From assembly GCA_009663005.1 (NCBI GenBank), contig VIGQ01001632.1, positions 5,001 through 15,000 on the forward strand: a DNA stretch of 10,000 nt. Direction: 5' to 3'. The notes beneath the pieces were generated by a model. It saw nothing but the letters and a program-made list of their open reading frames with translations, was not told the DNA's origin and ran no database searches. Below are positions 1-6,817 of this stretch, piece by piece. Origin of the DNA: Actinidia chinensis (lineage: Eukaryota > Streptophyta > Magnoliopsida > Ericales > Actinidiaceae). A program made the translations under genes and the position numbers. Numbering within the stretch: the stretch's first letter is position 1; every line of letters begins with the position of its first letter.

Positions 1-176
1 CCAAATCAAAACATTAATTTAGTCATTTTCAATACTTTCTCCATCTATCTCAAACACTCCGCAATGCTACCCAAAGTGTCTAACATATCGTTCTTTATTT
101 GAAAACTTGAGATTATACATAGGTGCAACAGTAGTCATGCATATATTGCAAACTTTCGTACTAGAACGAGAAGACA
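1..176 (-). repeat. Left copy of 180-bp direct repeat (candidate 3' LTR, truncated by window edge)
   Basis: This segment aligns along its full length with 6641-6817, by eye at roughly 85 percent identity with several one-base indels. The similarity stops after position 176, where the minus strand begins TGTCTTCTCG, matching the TGTATTCTTG that starts the other copy. On the minus strand it contains AATAAA (plus positions 94-99), conserved in the other copy and consistent with an LTR polyadenylation signal. By comparison with the right copy, about 8 bp of this repeat lie before base 1. The minus strand also opens a short cysteine-containing frame (KVCNICMTTVAP), but it is broken in both copies and I do not call it a gene. 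Confidence 0.6.
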
Positions 177-332
177 TTGTATCTACATATCTTAATCGAC
201 AATGGGTGGGATGTGAGTTTCGAGAGAAAAAAAACACGTCAATAAAGAAACAATAGAAAATGAGAAATGAGAAACCAACAAGAATAGAGGAAGTCAGGGA
301 TAAGCTACAGTGTAGGAAACATTGAAACTAAC

Positions 333-387
333 CTCTAAATGTATAATGTGTTTCATGAGAAATCTGAAAGCCAGCAGGGGTTGCCAT
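333..387 (-). other. Possible short 5' exon, unrecognised
   Basis: On the minus strand an ATG at 387 opens an 18-codon frame beginning MATPAGFQISHETHYTFR. It ends at a plant-like donor, GTTAGT, at positions 332-327. The stretch is less T-rich than its surroundings. I found no matching downstream exon: the next minus-strand acceptor candidates lead directly into a stop in the required phase. A chance frame is quite possible. Confidence 0.15.
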
Positions 388-403
388 TGTATCGCTTGCC
401 TGA

Positions 404-532
404 CTGTATTTATTCCGTCCCCCGAGTAAGCACTTCAACACCTACGATGAAGGTCCTCCAAGCTCTATCTCATTTCGCGCAAGTGTATGTTACTTTCTGA
501 GAACTGATTTAGATGGTTTGTATAGTGTTTAG
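404..532 (+). other. Coding-like open frame, 42 codons, unrecognised
   Basis: The frame between stops at 401-403 and 530-532 has a balanced composition (it includes KHFNTYDEGPPSSISFRAS), unlike the T-rich flanks, which translate to strings of Phe, Leu and Ser. It has no ATG of its own, and 404-476 is locally GC-richer. A second open frame with similar composition follows in another frame at 559-762. The two could be parts of one frame-broken coding segment. No family is recognised. Confidence 0.2.
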
Positions 533-558
533 ACACCACCCCCGTCTCAAATCTAGTT

Positions 559-762
559 TTGTTTGTTTTTTTTAATGATGTTTTTTTTGAATTTCCCAAG
601 TTGGTTGACCAGAAAACTAGTATGGTCACCTACGATACTGCCTTGGTGAATAAGTTTTCTGAAGATGCATCATGGACATTTAGGTACTCTCGGGATTTCA
701 GCATGGTCGACCACACCCAAGGGTGGTTGACACACTATTTTTTTTCCCTGTTTTATAAGTAG
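559..762 (+). other. Short ORF with coding-like centre, unrecognised
   Basis: This is a 67-codon ATG-started frame. Residues about 12-55 have a mixed, hydrophilic composition (for example TYDTALVNKFSEDASWTFRY and DFSMVDHTQG), while both ends are low-complexity phenylalanine from T runs. The central part, roughly 592-730, is the only portion that resembles protein. There is no signal peptide, no known motif and no clear promoter. It may be an exon remnant embedded in T-rich DNA, or chance. It lies 26 bp past the open frame ending at 532 and in a different frame, so a one-base error between them could separate two parts of one segment. Confidence 0.2.
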
Positions 763-1370
763 TTAAGTTGTCTAATATGTAACTCTGAAAAAATGTGGAC
801 TCTGCCTTGTTCGATCAAGCTGATACAACTTGAACTTTTGCTAGTCCTTTTCATATCTTCTTGGTTCGTACGTTGTCCAATGCTTTCTTCATGTCAACAA
901 TTCTTTTTTATAGCACTTCTTCTGTGCGATGAAGCTCTTCCCTAGCACTTCAAGACCTCTCCAGATTTGTAGGTGCCCCAATGTGCTATTCGAATGAGTG
1001 CTTTTGGTTCTACTTCAAGGTTATATAGCAGTTTATAAAACTGCCAACTATGCTAGCCCAGCACTACATTCGAGCTATAAATGCTGCTTTTATTATCTTT
1101 GTTTTACGCTGTACTTTCATTACAAAAGCTCTGTTAGTATCTAAAATCTAATTTGATTTGAGAACTACTACTATAGAGTAGGGTGCGCAGATAGAGGAAT
1201 TTTGTTTATAACCATCACTTTCCATAAAATAAGAATATTCGCGCACAATGTCCTATAAGTTTCTTTCCCTCGTTAATGAATAGTTCTTTGCAAGTGGAAC
1301 TATTAATGTTGAATATAATCCTCCTGTTCTAGTTCCGTAATCCCATTGTTAGATTTAAATAAGCGTTGCA
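763..1370. other. No recognisable feature
   Basis: AT-rich, mostly T-rich sequence without a sustained open frame, tandem repeat or identifiable element. Short runs free of stops on either strand have no coding-like composition. Confidence 0.5.
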
Positions 1371-1497
1371 ACTTGAGTTGATAACATTGGACAATTAATA
1401 GAACATTCAAATTAATCATTTTAAGATTAATAATCATATGCACTTGAGTTTGATAACATTAGGACAATTAATAGAAGTATTCAAATAAATCATTTTT
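1371..1497 (+). repeat. Direct tandem duplication, period about 71 bp
   Basis: The block at 1371-1422, starting ACTTGAGTTGATAACATT, recurs at 1442-1497 as ACTTGAGTTTGATAACATT. Both copies then share GACAATTAATAGAA and ATCATTTT. The copies differ mostly by single-base insertions and are separated by a 19-bp AT-rich spacer. Nothing suggests a function; replication slippage would explain it. Confidence 0.85.
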
Positions 1498-1655
1498 TGT
1501 TTTGTTTGTTAATAGGTATTCTATTGAATTTCTAAGCCATTCGGTTGGGTAATTTTGTTTTTCCACCTTTCCCTATTGTGGTACTATGAAATTCCAAATC
1601 CATATTTTACATTTGTCCTGTTGGTTCACCTTTTATTGAATATATTGAGAACAAA

Positions 1656-1859
1656 TTATAGCCTCTTAGATCCGAGACAAACCTCCGTTGCACTACCATC
1701 ATTATCGGTTTCAGGAAGCCAGAGATAGGGCTTCCCTTCATAGGATGTATCTAACCTAACATCGTGGAAATAATTTTTTGGTATGGTGTGGGCAGCCTGC
1801 CTTTCCATTTGAGCCTGCCCTTCAATTGACTCTTTGTGACTACTACTACTAACTATTAA
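1656..1859 (-). other. Coding-like open frame, 67 codons plus stop: probable exon or gene remnant, unrecognised
   Basis: The minus strand is open from 1859 down to a TAA at 1658-1656, and its composition looks strongly protein-like, unusual for this window. From about residue 9 the frame reads KESIEGQAQMERQAAHTIPK, then NYFHDVRLDTSYEGKPYLWL, then PETDNDGSATEVCLGSKRL. It is hydrophilic and acidic, with aromatic residues spread through it. The only internal ATG is codon 18 (plus positions 1808-1806), so a start within the frame would give about 50 residues. Alternatively it is an exon entered at one of the AG dinucleotides near 1840-1850. A weak donor, GTTTGT, follows ACGGAG near 1680, so the exon could end before the stop. 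It lies inside the candidate LTR element and on its sense strand. I cannot assign a family, and it may be a retroelement fragment or a captured host exon. Confidence 0.35.
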
Positions 1860-2215
1860 TTATTATCCATCTTTGCCTATTTGATTGTTTTCCAAGAGTA
1901 CAACCCTTCTTCAACAGTTCAGCTACAAATTGGTTGTTTCGCTATTATCTCGGTTACTCTCTGGGTGTTCTGTTTCTTTAAACTCAGATTGAGATGACAA
2001 CTTCTACTGTTTTTTAACATTTCAATTGAGTTTCATATCTTTCGCTTCCCTTACTCGCATGCATGTTTTCAGTAGTCAATTGGTTTTTTTTATGGGTTCA
2101 TTAAATGTAGTGTTTTGAGTGTTAATGACATGGGCGTTAATTTTTGGATTAGTTGTTTTGTTAAAGGTAAAAAGACTCTTTTGAAGCTAATATCCGTTCT
2201 TTCAGTTGGTTGTAG
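1860..2215. other. T-rich sequence, intron-like
   Basis: No sustained open frame on either strand. The plus strand is T-rich and ends in a pyrimidine-rich stretch with AG at 2204-2205 and again at 2214-2215. That resembles a plant intron 3' end, but no matching donor can be assigned. Confidence 0.3.
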
Positions 2216-2342
2216 AAAGAATGCTGGCAGCAGAGGAATAACAATGATTGAGGTGGACAGAGATGAGTTGCAAAAACGAGTACGGGAGTGGAAAGAGAAG
2301 TTTTATCTACTCGTCTTATCTGTTTCTCCTTTAATTACTTAA
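2216..2342 (+). other. Possible exon encoding a charged helical segment, unrecognised
   Basis: Immediately after a TTGTAG acceptor-like site, the plus strand is open to a TAA at 2340-2342. The first part reads ITMIEVDRDELQKRVREWKE, a highly charged stretch likely to form an amphipathic or coiled-coil helix. The last dozen residues are hydrophobic and look like read-through into intron-like sequence. The purine-rich composition of 2216-2297 contrasts sharply with T-rich flanks, which favours an exon. No clear GT donor follows the charged part. The frame also continues upstream to an ATG at 2115, but that portion looks non-coding. Family unknown. Confidence 0.25.
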
Positions 2343-2401
2343 TATGTTTTCCTTGGTCTTGTGGATATCATTTTTATGGTAGTAAAGCATACCCAATAAA
2401 A

Positions 2402-2415
2402 GCGCCAAATGGCGC
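2402..2415. other. Small perfect inverted repeat
   Basis: GCGCCA and TGGCGC flank a 2-bp centre. The run of GC bases is unusual in this AT-rich context. Too short to assign a role. Confidence 0.5.
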
Positions 2416-2603
2416 ACTCCTCTGTACACCATATTATGCAAAGCACGGAAAAGGGGAACATAACACATCACACTCCCTCTTCCCTTTTTCGCCCCTTTGG
2501 AGCCAAACTGATACCCTTGTCATACATAGGCTAGAATAGCCCATGTTGGCCCAAGGCAAATGCACATTGCACATCTTCCTCCGTCATATCTTTAGTCTAA
2601 TAA

Positions 2604-2771
2604 GTGTCTATTAACTCCTTGGATATGCGACTCATGCAACGCCATTTGGGAGTATATATCACGCTTCCAATTGTTGATAATAAGGATGTCAGGGCTGCTG
2701 TCCAAATGAAAAAAACACCCCAGTACCCTTGCAGAAACAGTTTCTCTGATCTTCCAATGAGAAGAGAATGA
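2604..2771 (+). other. Coding-like open frame, 55 codons plus stop, unrecognised
   Basis: The plus frame is open from just after the TAA TAA at 2598-2603 to a TGA at 2769-2771. From the first ATG (2625-2627) it gives 48 residues, beginning MRLMQRHLGVYITLPIVDNK and continuing DVRAAVQMKKTPQYPCR. The composition is balanced and basic. Minus-strand frames over the same bases are also open but translate to hydrophobic, low-information sequence, so I favour the plus strand. No motif or family is recognised and no splice sites can be fixed. Confidence 0.22.
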
Positions 2772-3052
2772 AAGGATTTAATTGAAAGTCTCCCGCGCAT
2801 TCTTGCATCTCTTCATATCCTCTCAATACCAAAATATTGAACACCCCCTTGGATGCGTGTTTGGTTTTTCGTATTTGGTTATTGGACAAATTTAGTCGAT
2901 AGCGTGCTTTTCTGTGTCATACTTGATAGTTAAAAAGAAAAAAAATTTAGTGGTTTGTGCACAACTGCTGGTGTTAAGTTGACAATTATTTGTCCCATTG
3001 TTCTTTTCTATTTTTTCCTGATTTGTGTTTCATTTACTTGTTTGTTTTTTAG

Positions 3053-3138
3053 GTATGGTGGAACAATTACCAAATCAGATTAAAGACTTGGTGCTTCTTG
3101 TGATCTGACCAAGAACATTTCACCCTTGATGAGCAGCT
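3053..3138 (+). other. Possible terminal exon remnant behind a strong acceptor-like site
   Basis: A long pyrimidine-rich tract ending TTTGTTTTTTAG (AG at 3051-3052) is the best plant splice-acceptor match I saw. Directly after it, the frame starting TAT at 3054 reads YGGTITKSD, meets a TAA at 3081-3083, and continues open as RLGASCDLTKNISPLMSS to a stop at 3138. The composition on both sides of the internal stop looks protein-like. A single base error or a true nonsense mutation would explain the break. It could be the 3' end of a gene or of a decayed one; the protein is not recognised. Confidence 0.22.
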
Positions 3139-3249
3139 AATTTGTAAGACAGTTCTCTATCCAGCAAATTCCCAGTTGATTCTAGCAAAGGTGTATGAGG
3201 TCTCGGAATGATTCAGTCCTTGTGGTATCTAGGTGCTGCCTTAATACCT

Positions 3250-4641
3250 GTAATGCTAAGTATTTGGTTATGGTTTTCTGTTTCTTTTTTTTTTAAACAC
3301 ATTGTCTATTGTCCTTTTAAATACTCTTAAATCTCTTCGCTTCGACTATCACTAAGAAGGCGTATGCTTGTGGCGTACTTTTGGTTGTGGTTTTTTTGAT
3401 CATGGTCTGAATTCGTGCTTCGAATTGTGTAGGACTTAATTAACGGCTATTGTTAGGCCTAATCTATCAGGTCTTGGTAATTTGATTTTTTATGTCGTCA
3501 TGGTGGTTAGTAATTTTATTTTTAATGTCGTATGCTAAGTAGTTTGGTTTCTGGGTTTTTCTTTTCTTTTTTTTATTAAACCCATTTGTCCTATTGTCTT
3601 TTAATACTCTTAAATCTTTCTCGAGACTTCACTAAGAAGCGGATGCGAGTGGCTGTACTTTTGGTTGGTTTTTTTATGCATGTTCTGAATTCTTGCCTTC
3701 TAATTGTTGTAGGAGCTGTAATTAGGCTATTGTTAGGCCTAATCTATCAAGGTACTTGGGTAATTTGATTTTTTGTCGTCATGGTGGTTAGTATTTGATT
3801 TTTTATGTCGTAATGCAAGTAAGTTGGTTAGGGTTTCGTTTCCTTTTTTTTTTTAAACACATTTGTCTATTGTCTTTTAAATACTCTTAAATATCTTTCT
3901 CTGAGACTATCACTAAGAAGCGTATGATAGTGGCTGTTGTACTTTTGGTTGTGTTTTTTTTTAGGCATTGTTCTGGAATCTTGATTCTAATTGTTGTAGG
4001 CGCTGTAGTAAGGCTATTGTTAGGCATAATCTATCAGGTACTGGGTAATTTGATTTTTTATGTCGTCATGGTTGTTTGTTATAATTTGATTTTTTATGTC
4101 GTAATGCTAAGTAGTTGGTTATGGTTTTCGGTTTCTTTTTTTTTTAAAACACATTGTCTATTGTCTTTTAAATACTCTTAAATCTCTTCTCTGAGACTAT
4201 CACTAAGAAGCGTATGCTCGGGCTGTACTTTTGGTTGTGTTTTTTTATGCATGTCTGAATTCTTGCTTCTCATTTTGTAGGCGCTGTTAATTAAGGCTAT
4301 TGTTAGGCCTAATCTATCAAGGTACTTGGGTAATTTGATTTTTTATGTCGTCATGGTGGTAGTAATTTGATTTTTTATTCGTAATGCTAAGAGTTGGTTC
4401 TGGTTTTCTGTTTCTTTTTTTTTTGAAACACATTTGTCTATTGTCTTGTCAATCTCTTAATCTTTCTCTTAGACTATCACTAATAAGCTATGCCTAGTGT
4501 TTGTACTTTTGGTTGTGTTTTGTTTGTGCAGGTTCTGAATTCTGCTTCTAATTGTTTGTCAGGAGCTGTATTAAGGCTATTGTTAGGCCTAATCTACAGG
4601 TACTTGGGTAATTTATTTTTTATGTCGTCATGGTGGTTAGT
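3250..4641 (+). repeat. Tandem array, about 4.9 copies of a roughly 280-bp unit
   Basis: Units start with GTAATGCTAAG or a variant of it at 3250, 3530, 3810, 4101 and 4381; the last is incomplete and stops at about 4641. Independent landmarks agree: the palindrome TTAGGCCTAA recurs at 3453, 3733, 4020 (as TTAGGCATAA), 4303 and 4583. The phrase ATT(T)GTCTATTGTC recurs near 3301, 3584, 3861, 4153 and 4432. Each unit holds a long T run followed by AAACACA, a CACTAAGAAGC block, the palindrome and a TGATTTTTTATGTCGT block that is itself duplicated with a period of about 33 bp. Copies differ chiefly by one-base indels. Hydrophobic ORFs over 3586-3768 and 3924-4181 are by-products of the T-rich repeat and are not called as genes. 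Confidence 0.95.
3713..3751 (+). other. Exon-like module repeated in each array unit (best copy shown)
   Basis: In most units the palindrome sits in a block of about 40 bp with TTGTAG or TTGTTGTAG before it and GTACTTGG directly after it, a microexon-like arrangement with AG and GT borders. Further examples are at 4281-4321 and near 4563-4600. The consensus of the copies, as aligned by eye, would read AVIKAIVRPNLSR in one frame without a stop. Individual copies are frame-broken by one-base indels. This may be coincidence within a T-rich satellite, since short AG and GT flanks are common. Confidence 0.12.
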
Positions 4642-5034
4642 GTTTTGAAAATTTATTATTCGACTTTATTCTCTCTCTCCTCTCCGGAGGATTTTAACGG
4701 CTAGGGTAGAATGATATTCTAGTTGGTTATTTGACTCACCAGTTTTGGAAGGATTTTTAATGTAGTAGCATCATATTCTAGGCAATCAACGGGTATGGTG
4801 TTCGAAACTAGTTGGTTATTTACACGTGACATTTTTAGTTTTGGATGTGTCCTCCCCACCCGTTCTTTTGAAAAGATGGGTTTGTAATATTTGTTGGTTG
4901 CCTTCCTTGGTAGTTATTTCTTGTCTCCTTCCAAAAAATGTTCCTGTTTTGTGATCTCTACATTGAAGAGCGTTTTACTTGTAATGATTTTCCTATAGAG
5001 GGAATGGCGGAATCAGTATCAACGACGGACTTAA
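4642..5034. other. No recognisable feature
   Basis: T-rich sequence after the tandem array. An ATG at 5004 opens a 17-codon frame (MAESVSTTDLIGLFFHR) that I do not consider supported. There is no repeat shared with the array. Confidence 0.45.
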
Positions 5035-5232
5035 TTGGACTTTTCTTTCACCGGTGACAAGTACTATCCCTTTTACTCTTTTTCCCCTTTACTTTTGAAT
5101 AAGACTTTTGTGGACGATGTTGTGTTCAAGCCTGATAACAACCACTTAGTGCGTATACTGCAAACGTCGTGTCGGTACCCATCTACCCCTCCCAAACCCC
5201 ATCAATGGGTACCCTCTGGAGTGTACTTTTAG
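5035..5232 (+). other. Short ORF with coding-like second half, unrecognised
   Basis: In this 65-codon frame the second half (from about residue 24: TFVDDVVFKPDNNHLVRILQ, then proline-rich PSTPPKPHQWVPSG) has a plausible protein composition. The first half is aromatic and T-run derived. The region includes a 9-bp inverted repeat (5174-5182 and 5205-5213). No motif or family is recognised. It could be an exon remnant or a chance frame. Confidence 0.2.
5174..5213. other. Inverted repeat with 9-bp arms
   Basis: GGTACCCAT at 5174-5182 is perfectly complementary to ATGGGTACC at 5205-5213, with a pyrimidine-rich loop of 22 bases between them. It could form a hairpin in single-stranded DNA or RNA. 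No T run follows and no role is assigned. Confidence 0.6.
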
Positions 5233-5304
5233 TGATTTTCTGTTTTCATATGGTGTAATAATTTCCATTGTGTTTTGGGGTAAATAACATCAATAATATA
5301 GAAA

Positions 5305-5415
5305 ATGCTTGACCAACATCCAGGCAATTCTCTAACCACCTATGAAAATCGGAGCGAAATAGCTAATGCCGCGAAGAGTGAAATACAGTTTGGGGGCTGT
5401 GTGCTAACTACCTAG
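5305..5415 (+). other. Short open frame, 36 codons, unrecognised
   Basis: An ATG at 5305-5307 opens a frame that starts MLDQHPGNSLTTYENRSEIA and ends at TAG 5413-5415. The segment is GC-richer and more purine-rich than its flanks, and its translation is hydrophilic without low complexity. It is very short and has no supporting promoter or splice evidence, so it may be an exon remnant or chance. Confidence 0.18.
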
Positions 5416-5693
5416 ATTTTTGGTTTCTGAGTCCTCTTTCCAATTCTCCGTTTGTGTTTGTTTCTCTGTTTTATATTTTGTCGTTGCGTACTGGTTACAT
5501 TATTAGCTCACAGGATAGTATCCTAGCTGTGTGTGGGGTGGGGTTTGCGCGCGCATGCCTGCAACCTATTCTTTTTGTTTTCTTTCTATAGGGAGAAGGT
5601 CTGAATGTGAACGATGGTCTTAACGCTTATATACATTGCTGGGCTCCTTTTCTTATATGAATCTACCTTTTTGCAATGAGTCGTCTAATGCAC
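5416..5693. other. No gene; T-rich with a short alternating GC tract
   Basis: Mostly T-rich sequence. At 5546-5558 there is a 13-base strictly alternating pyrimidine-purine stretch (TGCGCGCGCATGC) next to a GT- and G-rich run at 5529-5543. This is a local composition oddity only. Confidence 0.5.
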
Positions 5694-6008
5694 TCAAAGG
5701 TAGCTAATTAGTTGTTTATCACTCAAGGGAGCTATTCTCTTGGTCCGGTCATCTGCTTCCAGCAGGTTTTGTACATAAACTTTGAGCTTTTTGTTTCCAA
5801 TACCATCAATAGCCTCGGTAATGAGCTGATGGTTTGTCTTGCAGGGTCTACATTGTCCCTGGTCCCCTATCAAAACAGACTGCAGTTTCAAACTGGTGTG
5901 TGGAATCTGGTGTAATATTGTACGTTCCTTGTTATGCTTTAATGTTTTAATTTTCATATTTGACATAGCCAGCGTGATTTGGCTTAGAGTGAAATATTCG
6001 AGAGCCAT
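5694..6008 (-). CDS. Hypothetical ORF, 104 codons, longest in the window; possibly spurious or retroelement-derived
   Basis: The minus-strand frame starts at ATG 6008-6006 and stops with TAG at 5696-5694. Residues about 55-104 look protein-like and hydrophilic (for example TNHQLITEAIDGIGNKKLKV and YVQNLLEADDRTKRIAPLSD). Residues 1-50 are lysine- and threonine-rich without a motif. There are no transmembrane segments or signal peptide. If the LTR interpretation of 1-6817 is right, this is the first sizeable sense-strand ORF after the primer-binding site, where gag would be expected. However, I see no zinc knuckle or other gag signature. The same bases on the plus strand carry a TCTTGCAG acceptor-like site followed by an open stretch, so a plus-strand exon is an alternative. 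Function unknown. Confidence 0.25.
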   Translation of the reverse strand: MALEYFTLSQITLAMSNMKIKTLKHNKERTILHQIPHTSLKLQSVLIGDQGQCRPCKTNHQLITEAIDGIGNKKLKVYVQNLLEADDRTKRIAPLSDKQLISYL

Positions 6009-6618
6009 GTACTCTGTAGTATATCAGCATCGTGTTTACCGGAGGCTCATGGTAGTCAGCTCTCATTGCGAGTTGCTACTATCTAGGGTTTCTGTTTTTT
6101 CTTTTTAATTTTTTGTAGAGCATTTTATTATGATATTTCTAAAATATTTGTACATTAGAGGGTACTATTGCAGATTCTTCTTTTGATTGAACTCCTTATA
6201 AATTTCCAGAAGTGGTCTCATGGGCATTTCTCTTTACAGTTGAGTGCCACAATCTGCTCACTTGAAGTTACGATTGATAATAAATTTAATTTGGGAAAAT
6301 TTGATCCTGAGACCATTAGCCAAAAATCAACAAATTGATGTAAATTTAGATTTTTGTTGGATGAATAGCATTTAATTATTAACAAGATCCTCAAGTTTAC
6401 TTATTAAGAACTAGAAGATAAAGTAACCCCCACCCCACACATATTGAATCTAAACTATTTTTTTCTATTGTTAAAAGACTGATTGGACTCTTTTTTTTTA
6501 ATAACTTAATTTATAGTCTGAGGAGGAAACTTTAAAAAATAAGTGCATACACGGTATATTTGATGTTATTTCCCTATCATACCCTTACATTTTCCTGAAT
6601 GCTTTTTCTTCGATACAT
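6009..6618. other. No gene; composition switches from T-rich to A-rich
   Basis: No sustained open frame of protein-like composition. Around 6250 the plus strand changes from T-rich to A- and T-mixed. A small imperfect inverted repeat (CCAAAAATC at 6320-6328 against GATTTTTGTTGG at 6349-6360, with a 3-base bulge) is present. If the LTR-element call holds, this is its 5' untranslated leader. Confidence 0.4.
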
Positions 6619-6631
6619 GCTTGATACCCCA
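6619..6631 (-). promoter_or_regulatory. Candidate primer-binding site (initiator tRNA-Met type), degenerate
   Basis: The minus strand reads TGGGGTATCAAGC here. The common plant primer-binding site complementary to initiator tRNA-Met is TGGTATCAGAGC; the match needs one G lost and extra Gs gained. It directly abuts the right 180-bp repeat, on the correct side for a minus-strand element. The two better-preserved TRIM elements in this window use the same site type. Confidence 0.4.
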
Positions 6632-6817
6632 TGGATGTGTCCATAATTCAAAATAATTTAGTCATTTTCAATGCTTTCTCACATCCATCTCAAACCTCCG
6701 CAATGCAACCCCAAAGTGTCTTAACATATCATTCCTTTATTTGAAAACTTGAGATTATACATTGGGCAACAATAATAATGCATACATTGCAAACTTTTGT
6801 ATCAGAACAAGAATACA
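6632..6817 (-). repeat. Right copy of 180-bp direct repeat (candidate 5' LTR)
   Basis: This is a 186-bp segment matching 1-176. On the minus strand it starts with TGTATTCTTG and ends with CA next to the primer-binding-site-like sequence. It contains a TATA-like GTATAATC and an AATAAA (plus positions 6736-6741) on that strand, consistent with LTR promoter and polyadenylation signals. Similarity to the left copy ends within about 1 bp of the TG, as expected of an LTR boundary. Confidence 0.55.

Larger units (their letters stand above)
1..6817 (-). mobile_element. Candidate decayed or non-autonomous LTR retrotransposon, about 6.8 kb
   Basis: Two direct repeats of about 180 bp (1-176 and 6632-6817) bound this interval. 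Just inside the right copy, at 6619-6631, lies a sequence close to the reverse complement of the tRNA-Met primer-binding site. That is where a minus-strand element should carry it, next to its 5' LTR. Both repeats begin with TG on the minus strand where their similarity ends, and both carry AATAAA on that strand. Against this reading, I found no reverse transcriptase, integrase, protease or gag motif in the interior. No clear polypurine tract precedes the left repeat on the minus strand. The left repeat is cut by the window edge, so target-site duplications cannot be tested. If real, the element is coding-poor, like a large retrotransposon derivative, or heavily decayed. The alternative is a simple dispersed duplication of a non-LTR sequence. 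Confidence 0.4.

Noticed and set aside
1..176. Minus-strand frame with a CxxC motif (KVCNICMTTVAP) as a zinc-finger gene start
   Set aside because: The frame is interrupted in this copy and differently broken in the copy at 6641-6817. The two copies are conserved without regard to codon position, which fits a non-coding repeat.
2288..2539. Plus-strand ORF of 83 codons
   Set aside because: It starts within the charged exon candidate in another frame and its first third is low-complexity. The later part (AYPIKAPNGALLCTPYYAKH) is mildly protein-like but has no motif or splice support.
2597..2889. Two minus-strand ORFs (2597-2800 and 2689-2889)
   Set aside because: They overlap each other and the more protein-like plus-strand frame. 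Their composition is what antisense of that frame plus AT-rich DNA would give.
3586..4181. Hydrophobic ORFs (3586-3768 and 3924-4181) resembling small membrane proteins
   Set aside because: They lie wholly in the tandem array, and their Val, Leu and Phe content follows from T-rich repeat units. Corresponding frames are broken in the other copies.
3250..4641. CRISPR-like array
   Set aside because: The units are about 280 bp with no short-repeat and unique-spacer structure, and the window is plant-like.
5281..5415. Organellar DNA insertion
   Set aside because: The locally GC-richer, coding-like stretch prompted the idea, but I could not match it to any chloroplast or mitochondrial gene.
5546..5558. 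Alternating GC tract as a functional Z-DNA element
   Set aside because: Only 13 bases long with no supporting context; recorded only as a composition oddity.
5712..6108. Overlapping plus-strand ORFs (5712-5915 and 5839-6108)
   Set aside because: They are opposite the 5694-6008 minus ORF, in T-rich DNA, with no motif. The acceptor-like TCTTGCAG inside is mentioned as the alternative reading but is not enough for a gene.
6320..6360. Imperfect inverted repeat as a MITE terminus
   Set aside because: The arms are about 9 bp with a bulge, there is no flanking target duplication, and the span is far too small for a MITE.
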